From an uncultured Aquimarina sp. (GTDB taxonomy: Bacteria; Bacteroidota; Bacteroidia; Flavobacteriales; Flavobacteriaceae), in contig CANMLS010000014.1 in assembly GCA_947498785.1 (NCBI GenBank), positions 49,514 to 113,513 on the forward strand: a DNA stretch of 64,000 nucleotides. Direction: 5' to 3'. The notes below the pieces were generated by a model that had not been told where the DNA came from, did not search any database, and saw only the letters and a program-made list of their open reading frames with translations. The position numbers and the translations under genes are program-made. Of the stretch, positions 42,651 to 52,400 are shown piece after piece (position 1 is the stretch's first letter; the number at the start of each line of letters is the position of its first letter).

Positions 42651-43787
42651 TTATGGAAGGGTAAACGAAAAGGTATTGGTATCATAAAAATCCCCAGCAT
42701 CATTGCTAAATACAATCCGAATCTTATAACTACCAGACGTAAATTTAGCATCGGTGGTTGTAGATTCCAGCTGTTGCATAGATATACGTCTATTGGTATG
42801 CAGCCTATGCATTCCAAATGGTTGCTTTGGATCAAGATAAATTTCTTCTTTAAATATATCCCTATTATAATATTGACAACCGCTTATTCGTTCTTCCTCA
42901 ATAATAAATTCGGTATTGTCATCATCTCTGGTAATAAAAGCTGTGGAACTTTTAAAATATCGGTGATTACGTAACTCAAATTCAAGGTTATTTATAAAAA
43001 ATCCATCAAATTTTAATTTGTAATAGGTATTTCCTCCGCAATTCTCAATTTTTTCAATACTTTCTACTTTAGTGATATGCGGAGTTGGATTATACACTAC
43101 AAAGGTGATATAACTTTCCGGGAATTCTGGTTGCGATATCTTTGTGATATCTCCACCATCCACTTGATAAGAAAGGTAGTAGTAGCGTAACTCTTCATAA
43201 GGTTCGCTTCCCCAGTCTTTAGGAGCTTCAAAAGTAAGGATACCATTAGTATAGGTGTGTACGGATTCTATTTTTTCGTTTTCATTATCCTTGTGTACAA
43301 AAAAGAACTTGAGGTTTGCATTTTCATTAAATACATCGGTCTTTAATTGATGATTAAACCCTATTTCTGAATAAAACAACTCCCCAAAAGGCTCTACTTT
43401 TGTACTTTGATCTTCAAAAGTGTTAAAGGGTTGTGTAATTACTGTTTTTATCTCAGATTTAAAATCCGTGTCTCCTGTTGCCAATAAAGTGACTTCATAT
43501 TGTTGGGCGGGGATCAATTCGGTTATATGGGTTTCCACAGAACTTACACTTTTCTTTTCAAAAGTTTGTTCCCCTGTTTTTCGTATCCCATAACTTAGTT
43601 TATTTGCACTTGTACCATCATACTCTAATACAACAGTATTGGCATCAACCCTTTTTATAATTAGTTTTCCATCAATGGTTACTCCGCCTTGATCTTCAGG
43701 ACTACTATCATCACTGGATGAACAGGAATAAAAAAGTAAACTAAAGACAATGAGCAGGGTAATACTATTTAAAAATTGTTTTTTCAT
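42651..43787 (-). CDS. Surface lipoprotein with FN3-like domain
   Basis: A 378-aa protein with lipobox YSC (Cys about 22) followed by SSSDDSSPED, a surface-export lipoprotein signal. An FN3-like domain spans about 38-115 (VVLEYDG ... ITELIPAQQYEVTLLATG). The rest is strand-rich with paired Cys. It lies 10 bp upstream of the toxin gene in the same operon and may anchor or display the toxin complex. No specific family recognised. Confidence 0.65.
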   Translation of the reverse strand: MKKQFLNSITLLIVFSLLFYSCSSSDDSSPEDQGGVTIDGKLIIKRVDANTVVLEYDGTSANKLSYGIRKTGEQTFEKKSVSSVETHITELIPAQQYEVTLLATGDTDFKSEIKTVITQPFNTFEDQSTKVEPFGELFYSEIGFNHQLKTDVFNENANLKFFFVHKDNENEKIESVHTYTNGILTFEAPKDWGSEPYEELRYYYLSYQVDGGDITKISQPEFPESYITFVVYNPTPHITKVESIEKIENCGGNTYYKLKFDGFFINNLEFELRNHRYFKSSTAFITRDDDNTEFIIEEERISGCQYYNRDIFKEEIYLDPKQPFGMHRLHTNRRISMQQLESTTTDAKFTSGSYKIRIVFSNDAGDFYDTNTFSFTLP

Positions 43788-43871
43788 GAGTTTTAAGTTG
43801 TATAATTATTGTTTTTTTTAAGTCTTTTTCAAGGTTATGTTTGGTGTCTTTTATTTGTGATTTTTCATTTA

Positions 43872-46800
43872 TCACTCAAACACTAATTTTCGTACAGCTG
43901 TTCCTTTTGTGGTTTCCAATAGGATTAAGTACACTCCTGTAGGGGCTGTAACCGCATAATCCAATACGAAATCCCGGTTGTTTTTCTCTGATCGTTTATG
44001 GATGATAGCCCCTGATACAAGGTCTATTATTTTTACAGTGATATTGGCATCTTCTGCCAAACTGATTTTTGTTTTAAACGTACCATCATTAGGATTAGGA
44101 AATACGATAAATTCTTCAATAAATTCACCTTGAGCACTTGTGGTTTCGGGAGTTTCTATCGCAGGAAGCACAAATATGGTTTCTGTAAAATCCTGGTAAC
44201 AGTCCTGTTGATAGGATCTTAAACTCACATCGTAGGTGCCTTCTTTTTCAAATTTGAGGACCAATTCTCTTGGTGTTTCTGAGACGACTTCAGCTTCCTC
44301 CGGGATGGTCCATTCTACAGGATCTCCCAAAGGGTCACTAATATTAACCATGATAACTTCCTGATTGGTATACCCTTGCGTTGCAATCAAAAAATAAGCA
44401 TCTATAGGGAGATCCAAAACTTCTACATCCATAGTACCTGTCCCGATACAGCCTAAACTACTGGTGATGGTAGCGGTATATCTTCCTGTATCCGTAATTT
44501 CTACTGCACTATTTGTACTGGTAAATCCATTTTCACTTGACCACAGGTACGTAGCTCCCGGATCATCAATAGTGATATCCAAGGCTAATATTTGGTCTTC
44601 ACAGAGAAAACGTTTTTCCTCTAGAACAACTCGAATAGGGTCAGGGTTGGTAAGTTGCACTTCATAGAATGCTTTACATCCTTTGGTATCGATCACTTCA
44701 ATTCGGTACGTTCCCGAAGACAATCCATCAATCCTAGTTGATGTGCTTCCTGTATTCCAGGTATATCGATAGGGTGGGTTACCCCCTTTAATATTCACTT
44801 CTATTTGTCCGTCACTCCCTTCAAAACATGTGGGTGCTACTACCGATACAGGCAATATCTCCAGCCCATTGGGTTGTTCAATTTTTACACGTCCTTCTAT
44901 CTGGCACCCTTTGGCATCGGTAACAAAAACCAGGTATATTCCTGCAATAAGGTTTTGAATTGTAGCCGTTGTTTCCCCAGTACTCCATTCATACCTGTAG
45001 GGGGGTGTACCTCCTGTAACTATTGTGGTGGCCTCTGCGTCATTTCCATTTGCACAACTAATCACTGTGCTGGTAAAAGAGATGCCGAGTTTATCGGGTT
45101 GTGATAAATATGTGGTACTATCGATAGCGGTTACCAATTGATATTCTTGCCCAGCAGGCGTACTTACCGGGGCATAGGTCCCTAATACGATTCCGTTTTT
45201 ATCTTCAACATTAAGTGCATAGGTCCCTACACTTTGGTTTCTGATAATACTGTCATTAACCGCGATATCCTGCCAAACCCCACCTACATTTTTTTTCCAA
45301 CGGTAACAATATCTTCTAAATGAGGTTCTGCATTCTCCGGCTGAATTTGCAAATTTATCAAAAGGCACCCCTCCTGTTACCGTTGCAATCAAAGCCCCAT
45401 CCTGAAATTGATCCGGAAGCCCCAGGGGAATATTAAAATCTATGCCGTCACTGTATTCATTGTCTATATGACAAGAAATAGGGTTGTAGATTTCAATGTT
45501 TACCTCTAATGGATCTGGCTGCTCCAGTGTATACTCAGAATTCACTTCAAAACATCCAGTTCTATACGTAGCTGCATCATAATTAGCATCCCAGGCATTT
45601 AAAAAATAGTTCCCAGCCCCAATAGAGTGTAGTATCACCCTATATCCCTGATCTCCGGGAAGCACTTCAGTAGAGAAGGTGGTGAGTACATCCCCAGCTT
45701 CATTTTTCCATTCGAACCTATAGCTGCCATCACCAAATGTTGTCCCTCCAAATATTCGGGCACTGATCCGACCATCCTCAAAACCAAAGGCTCTGGGCTC
45801 ATTAATCAAGGCATACTCGATTTGGAGCGGCTCATCGGGTTCTGTAATCGTTACCCTTTCTACTTTGACTACAGATGTGGGTTCACCTGCATTAAGTACA
45901 TATGCAATACAGGCTACACTTCTGCTGCGGACTAATTTTTGAACCTTAATCTGATAATCTCCCGGTTTTAAGAAACGCATTCTATGTTGTGCACCGGCAT
46001 TAAAATCTGCCCAGGTAGAAAAACCACCCCCATCAAGTTGATAGGAATACTGATATACCCCTGGATTATTATTCCCTGAGGCAGTTATCAAAATTTCCCC
46101 ATCATTATTATTATCAGGATTGGTATCATTATCATCACACCTGGAATTGATCACTTCTGTGATATCAAACTGTACAACTGATGGTCTTCTAACTTCGATA
46201 GTAGCAGTATGATCTTCACCATCGGTATAGGTTGCTGTACCTCTATAAGATCCTAACAATTTAACCTCATATATGCCTGGGGATATATTATTTGGAAATG
46301 TATAGCTCCATCTCCCTCCTGGCTCTGAATTTAACCTAGTAATATCTATCTGGGTAGTAAGGTCACTTCCTTTTTTAAGGGATATAGAAGCAAACTTTTC
46401 CCCTGACTCTAAATTTGTATTAAAAATAATTTTAACCTTTCCGTCTGTTGAGTTTCGGCAACTTACCGGGGTTTGTTCTACAGCATAAATTGTTGGTGCT
46501 GCCTTTAAATAAGTGAATACAACAGGATTGGACCTTCGGCTTTGATACCTTGCGATGAATTCAGGAGTTAAAAGCTCACGCCATCGAGCTTCGTAATACG
46601 CTGTAATACAAGGTCCTCCTCCTAAAATTATATGTGGACAACCCGTAATACTACGATCATTAGACTCGATAAAAGCATCTCTACGGGCTATACCTTCTGC
46701 TAATTTTTCTCCTGCGTCACAATTCATCTCTAACCACACCGCTACATTTTTTCCAAAATCAGCTTCTGTAAGAAAATTACGCCCTTGAATATCCAAAACA

Positions 46801-47387
46801 GATCGCCCGTTATATGCTGTAGGAATGGTTTGATCTGGGCCGTTTCCCACTTTATATTTCCATTGATACTGCGAGTTTGTTAAATGATCAGGCAGTGCTA
46901 TTCTCAATTGATTTAAATCTCCCAAATACAGAGGGTCTGTGGGTATGGTAAGGTTAACCACCGGTCTATTGGTAATGGTCAACTCCCTCAGTCCAGCTCC
47001 AGGGTCCCTTACATAACGAGAGTAACAAAAATTAAGATCATTATATCGTGTAAAAACATCGTCAGGACCTCTATCACAAGTACCCACACCATTTTTCCAT
47101 CGGTTAATGGCTTTGATCTCCATTCTTGTAACAGGATTATTTTTAGTGGAGGTATAGTTTACATCAAATGGATAAAAAATCTCCCTACCACTAAATAAGG
47201 TATGTTCTGTAGCGTTAAACACTTTTATCCACCGAAGCCCATCAATATCGCCACAGCCTTTACTTCTACGTCCCATATACCCAACGATATCACTTTGGTA
47301 ATAGGCATCACCGGTAATATTAATCTGGGCATCTATTGAAGAAATAAGTCCAAGACAAAAAATGATGATTATATATATGTTTCTCAT
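43872..47387 (-). CDS. SprB-repeat protein with T9SS type A sorting domain
   Basis: A 1171-aa exported protein with signal peptide (ends near SIDAQ, residue 21). Its C-terminal half has SprB-type repeats: two adjacent ones near 780-930 with the signature C-x-G-x-x-A...GGTPPYRYEWSTG...GIYLVxVTDxKGC, preceded by more divergent copies. The last 75 residues (EEFIVFPNPNDGTFKTKI ... GVYLILLETTKGTAVRKLVFE) form a type A C-terminal sorting domain for the type IX secretion system. It therefore crosses the outer membrane and is attached to, or released from, the cell surface. Third gene of the toxin operon. Confidence 0.85.
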   Translation of the reverse strand: MRNIYIIIIFCLGLISSIDAQINITGDAYYQSDIVGYMGRRSKGCGDIDGLRWIKVFNATEHTLFSGREIFYPFDVNYTSTKNNPVTRMEIKAINRWKNGVGTCDRGPDDVFTRYNDLNFCYSRYVRDPGAGLRELTITNRPVVNLTIPTDPLYLGDLNQLRIALPDHLTNSQYQWKYKVGNGPDQTIPTAYNGRSVLDIQGRNFLTEADFGKNVAVWLEMNCDAGEKLAEGIARRDAFIESNDRSITGCPHIILGGGPCITAYYEARWRELLTPEFIARYQSRRSNPVVFTYLKAAPTIYAVEQTPVSCRNSTDGKVKIIFNTNLESGEKFASISLKKGSDLTTQIDITRLNSEPGGRWSYTFPNNISPGIYEVKLLGSYRGTATYTDGEDHTATIEVRRPSVVQFDITEVINSRCDDNDTNPDNNNDGEILITASGNNNPGVYQYSYQLDGGGFSTWADFNAGAQHRMRFLKPGDYQIKVQKLVRSRSVACIAYVLNAGEPTSVVKVERVTITEPDEPLQIEYALINEPRAFGFEDGRISARIFGGTTFGDGSYRFEWKNEAGDVLTTFSTEVLPGDQGYRVILHSIGAGNYFLNAWDANYDAATYRTGCFEVNSEYTLEQPDPLEVNIEIYNPISCHIDNEYSDGIDFNIPLGLPDQFQDGALIATVTGGVPFDKFANSAGECRTSFRRYCYRWKKNVGGVWQDIAVNDSIIRNQSVGTYALNVEDKNGIVLGTYAPVSTPAGQEYQLVTAIDSTTYLSQPDKLGISFTSTVISCANGNDAEATTIVTGGTPPYRYEWSTGETTATIQNLIAGIYLVFVTDAKGCQIEGRVKIEQPNGLEILPVSVVAPTCFEGSDGQIEVNIKGGNPPYRYTWNTGSTSTRIDGLSSGTYRIEVIDTKGCKAFYEVQLTNPDPIRVVLEEKRFLCEDQILALDITIDDPGATYLWSSENGFTSTNSAVEITDTGRYTATITSSLGCIGTGTMDVEVLDLPIDAYFLIATQGYTNQEVIMVNISDPLGDPVEWTIPEEAEVVSETPRELVLKFEKEGTYDVSLRSYQQDCYQDFTETIFVLPAIETPETTSAQGEFIEEFIVFPNPNDGTFKTKISLAEDANITVKIIDLVSGAIIHKRSEKNNRDFVLDYAVTAPTGVYLILLETTKGTAVRKLVFE

Positions 47388-47397
47388 AGTATGCTTT

Positions 47398-49470
47398 TTA
47401 GTAATACACCTCTATTGATTTTACTTCGGGATGGCTTCCTGATACAGAGGTAACCTTTATGGTATATACATACCAATTGCCTGGGCTAACATCTGTATCT
47501 TCTAATGTTGTTACATCTGGGGGTAATTGTCGCCATAAAAATGGTTCCCCTTCTTTTTTTGATTTATACATCCATATTTCTGATACGTCGTCCGGCATTT
47601 TTCTCCAGGACAGCGCAACTTGATTATGGTCCAGATCAGCTAATGCGCTAAATCCTTTGATATTTTTTTGTTCCACACCTTTGCTGGTTACCGATATCGG
47701 TGTAGAAGGCAAGGATTGTAACCCACTTTGATCTTTGGCGAAAATGGCATAGCGATATTTTGTATTCGCTGCCAGGTTTTGATCGGTATACCGGGTAATG
47801 GTATCGGTTTGTAACAATAATTGCCATCCTTTTTCAGGGGCATTTGTTTTTTGGCGGTATAGCGAATGTGAATCCACATCATCACTACTACTGGTTATCC
47901 ATTCAAGAAAAACTCCCTCCTGGGTAACTTTATACCCTTTGAATACCGGTGAAGAAGGAGGTACTATATCTGGTTTTTTAAGGGCTAGTTTCTCCGAATA
48001 CTCAGACATATTAAAACGTTTGTCCACAGCAACAACCTGATAAAACACCTTGCTATTCAAGGATTTAATCTGTACGGTATCTCTAAAGACCGTAGTTTCT
48101 ATTGGGGAAACTGTAAGTTGCGAGACTTGCTCTTTGGCTATATGTCCACGAAACACCCTGTATCCTAAAATGTCACTGTCTGTATTGGCTTCCCACTCTA
48201 ATTGCACAATCCCTAACGTATCTATAGTTCCTGTTAACCCTACAGGCATAGCCGGAGGAATAGAATCGATCGTTTGTACAAAAGCAGGAAAAGAAGTTGT
48301 TTTTTGGTTGTTTTTTCCTATCGCTGTAATCTTAAAATAATTCGAAGGTTCTGGATGGGTATATACCGTCTTACGTACATCAGAAGCAATAGCTGTCTGT
48401 ACGGTCTTGTACGGTCCTTTTTCTTGTCTTGCCCAATGGAGCTCAAACCCTGTGATCTCCTGTTCGGCTTCTTTTGCAAATTCCCAGGCAATAGTTACTC
48501 CTCCAGTAAGATCAAATTCATGTGTCGTAATATGAGGTACTGCAGACAATTTTTTAACTCCTTTTGCAACAACAACTTTGGATGGAGGGCTTTCTTCCCC
48601 AAAGGGGGAAATCCCCTTTACCCGATAATAATAGGTTTTGTTATTTTGAGATAAGGTATCGACATAAAACATACGTTTTGATGGAGCCTCGGGTGTATCA
48701 TTAAGATTGACCAGTGGGGTATTTCCTAAACGGGTAAAGTCGGTGCCATTTTCAGAACGCTCTACATAATAAGAAGTAAATATGGTTTTAAACATCGCAT
48801 ACTCCCAGGTAAGTAACACACTTTTATCATCAGGGACTGCAAATAATTCTATAGGGCTCGGCAAAGGTTCTATAGGGGTGGTTTGTATAACGACTAAACC
48901 CATTTCTATCGCTAACAGCTCCCCTGGCACAAGGCTTTTGATACGGTACAAATACTCTACATTCTTTTCTATAGTAGTATCTTCATATCCCAAGCCACCC
49001 ATAGTTGCAGCTTTAAAATTCATATCGGCAGCCATTAGCGCAAATGAAAAACGCTGCTCGATTTCTTTGGACTTGTTAATAATTTGTGCCAGGCCTCCTT
49101 GTCCCATTCCCTCTACATCAAAAGTCTCACCATATAGGGATTGTGCCAATACAGCAGCATAATCATTTTGATCTACAATGCTTTTCCATTGTGATAAGGG
49201 TTGGGGAACAATATGTTCTACCACCTTTCTTTCCTGAAATGGTGGTAATAGCACTCCATTTCTCTTTACCGTAAAACGCTCTATCTGATACCCATATCGA
49301 TTTAATTTGAGCCATGCAGAAGGTGAGGTTGGTGCCCATCGTAAACGGACTTTACCTTCTGATGCGCGTACCAAAACACGAATGGCATCTTGCTGCGCTT
49401 TTTCCTCCTGTGCCAGTGTTACGACAGGAAGTACATAGCATACGAGTATAAAAATTCTCAATACCTTCAT
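47398..49470 (-). CDS. Secreted multi-FN3 protein
   Basis: A 690-aa protein with a signal peptide (ends near VTLAQ, residue 21). It has about four to five fibronectin type III domains, seen as repeats of V-x-L-x-W ... Y-x-V-x-R ... Y-x-Y-R-V/I (for example SVLLTWEYAMF ... YYYRVKGIS; GVTIAWEFAKE; IVQLEWEANTDSDILGYRVFRG; GVFLEWITSSSDDVDSHSLYR). It ends in a short strand without a sorting domain. It lies 10 bp before the SprB gene and probably forms an extracellular scaffold with its neighbours. Confidence 0.75.
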   Translation of the reverse strand: MKVLRIFILVCYVLPVVTLAQEEKAQQDAIRVLVRASEGKVRLRWAPTSPSAWLKLNRYGYQIERFTVKRNGVLLPPFQERKVVEHIVPQPLSQWKSIVDQNDYAAVLAQSLYGETFDVEGMGQGGLAQIINKSKEIEQRFSFALMAADMNFKAATMGGLGYEDTTIEKNVEYLYRIKSLVPGELLAIEMGLVVIQTTPIEPLPSPIELFAVPDDKSVLLTWEYAMFKTIFTSYYVERSENGTDFTRLGNTPLVNLNDTPEAPSKRMFYVDTLSQNNKTYYYRVKGISPFGEESPPSKVVVAKGVKKLSAVPHITTHEFDLTGGVTIAWEFAKEAEQEITGFELHWARQEKGPYKTVQTAIASDVRKTVYTHPEPSNYFKITAIGKNNQKTTSFPAFVQTIDSIPPAMPVGLTGTIDTLGIVQLEWEANTDSDILGYRVFRGHIAKEQVSQLTVSPIETTVFRDTVQIKSLNSKVFYQVVAVDKRFNMSEYSEKLALKKPDIVPPSSPVFKGYKVTQEGVFLEWITSSSDDVDSHSLYRQKTNAPEKGWQLLLQTDTITRYTDQNLAANTKYRYAIFAKDQSGLQSLPSTPISVTSKGVEQKNIKGFSALADLDHNQVALSWRKMPDDVSEIWMYKSKKEGEPFLWRQLPPDVTTLEDTDVSPGNWYVYTIKVTSVSGSHPEVKSIEVYY

Positions 49471-49471
49471 A

Positions 49472-52400
49472 CTACAATGAGATTGGGTTTTTAAAATTAT
49501 ACGTTGCTTTAGTACCTTTGATACCTCCTGGTAATATATAGTTGAGTTGTATCTGGTATTTCCCTGGTCTCATAAAGGTATAGGTGTGATCTAAAAATTT
49601 CATAGCGGCATCTCCCTGTTTTAAAACACCATTGGTATAATCATTATAAATTTGCCGTAGGATACCATCAAAGTCATATTTATAGACTTCTGCCAGAATA
49701 TATCGGTACGGAAAACGTGTGGAACGCCAAGGCGTGTTGGTATCATTTTCTAAACTGGTGGTATAACTGGTCATGATAGGCAATGCCTTTTTAGGAATTA
49801 CTCCATAAATAGTTGTGTCCCTGTTAAAAGAATAGGTATTGGCAATTGGATATTGCCCGTACAATATCGGTTTCATGTCTTTTTGATAATATGAATCTGT
49901 AAGGCTTGCTTCTGCTGTGACCAAAGGCTGGTTTGAAGAATATGTATTCCCTTCAAGTTCAACCAAATCAAAGCCTTCATACTTTTCAACCCTTGTCGTA
50001 AGATAGATTACATCAGAAAACACTTTACCGATATCGTAATTTGAAATAGAGATGTCACGTATTTTGCCAGCAAATGTTTTATAAGAGCTTGACTTAAACT
50101 CATAGGCCAATCGTTCTATCTCACCTTCTTTTAAAATGTTTTGAGCTTGATTTTTCTTGATCTCAATCGTATTCTCACCCCCTAAATCTTTATTCTGGGT
50201 CGTTGTACTTTTCTTAGCAGTACCTTGGGTATTTTTGGATGAGCTTACAATAGCCATCTGATAGTTGGTTTCTTTACTCACTTTCGGAAGTCGGTAACTT
50301 ACCTTATTATCACTAGTGTTATATCCAAAAGCAGAGGTCTCAACCTTACCATGTTCATCGATCAGCTTTACCATACTTTTCCATTGCGTAGAATCAAAAA
50401 GATAATCCTGGCCGCGTTGTAACTGAATATACCCGGTACCATATTCTCCAGGATAAAACAATTGTTGATCTACCACAGGATAGGAGTATTCTATATTATG
50501 TAAAGGAATATGATCTGGCGCACCCCCTGTTGTAAAATTGCGATGCTCTTTTTCTATTGCTTTTTGTCCATCTACTTTAATGGTTCTAAACACCCCATTC
50601 ACCTTTTCCTGAAAACTGACCGCTACGCCGACTTTTAGTTTGGTGTCCGGAGGCAGGATATCATCAGAAATAAAGGTGGCCCGATCATTCATTTGTCCCC
50701 ATTCTAGACTTCCTTCAATTTCTTTGCCTGACTGATCGGTAATAGTAAATTGTTCCAGGATTACTTTATAGGTCTTATCCCCTTCATCTTCGGGAATCAC
50801 AATGGGTTGGTTAACTCTCATCGCAAATGCAGCTTGCGGAGCTGCAAAAACATCAATATCACTATCTCCATCTTTTGGGGTCAAGTCTGTAATCATTTTA
50901 ATACCTCCCAAAGGAGAAGCATTATCCAACTCACATTCTTCTCCAATAGTAACTTTAAATCGGTAACTCCCTTTTACCAATCCGCCAAGGAGTTCATAAT
51001 ATCCCCCTGCATATCCCCGGATCCAAAATGGATTAGGGCCTTTGGCCTGCATTAAAATAGCTGCCCCTCCTTTGATGATCGGGATCTTTTTTCTGATAAA
51101 AAACAGCTTTATGTTTATCCCTAACTCTCCTTGTAAATATGCATAGGCCTGTCCATTGGCATACCATCCATTGATCCCAACCTGATCCCCGGTATTAATA
51201 CAACGGGCTTCTCCATAATCTTTGACCATAATATCAAAACCAACCCCGGCCTGAAAACGAGCATACAGGATTAAAAAATTCATATCCCCGGTATCAATAC
51301 TAAAATCAACACCAAAAGCAAAACCTTTACCTTCTCCAAGGGCATTCTCATCCCTCATATAGTCGAGCTTAGCAATATCTACCCCTAATATTTCGGCTAC
51401 TTCGGGCGGTGGGGGTGGACTTCCCGGAATACGGTCTCCGATCATGAAATAACCTCCGGTCTCTATATTAAAAGAGCCTATACCCATTTTAAGTCCCAAA
51501 CGATCTGTAGGGGTACCAATATGGATATACCACTCTGAAGGTGCAAAATGAAAAACAGCCCATCCAGCCCTGCCTTCTGCTCCTCGTCCACGTATTAAAC
51601 CATCGACTACAGAAATGTATATATTGGATTCGCCATGTAGGGTATCATTATTAAAATCATATGAGATACTTAAATCCCCCTTAATACTGGATTCTGCAAA
51701 CTCTTTCTTTAGATTGACCAGTTCTACTTCATCCGGAGCTAATTTGTTTAAAAATTTAGGCAATCCTAAAGCTTCTTTTAATGCGGTTAAATCAAACTTA
51801 ATGGATACTCCAACAGAGGCTGACGCCATAAATTCTCCATATCCATCAAATCCAATCCTGTTAAGTCCTCCATGTTTATTGAAGATCATACTTAGCATGA
51901 TTTTTCCTCGAAATGCCTGGGTGCCTTGCATGGTTAAAAAAGCCATTGCCCTTAGGTCTAAACCAATTTCATTATTAGGTTCATACACAATTCCCGATAA
52001 GGATAGCCCTTTATCATCAGCAACCATATTGTCCTGTGAGCTATCTGCAAAAGTATGGGCGACCCGCTCCATATTATAGGATAATCCACCCCCTATAGCA
52101 GACATCCCAATAGGGGGCATAATAGGTACTGTTGCAGGGAGAACACCAATAAAATCAACATAAAAATATCGGTACCCTTCTTTATTGCCAAAAAGTCCTT
52201 TGGCTTCAATAAGGCCTTCTGTCCCAAAAATATCTAAGGACAGTTTTCCTGTGAGCCCATCATTATACACCACATCATCTTCAAATAGCAAAAGCTCTCC
52301 AGAAAATCCTACTTTACCAATATTGGCATCGATAAAAATCTTTGAAATGGTTAATTTATCATATTTCCATTTCTGTTTATATTCTTCTTCATATAGTTTT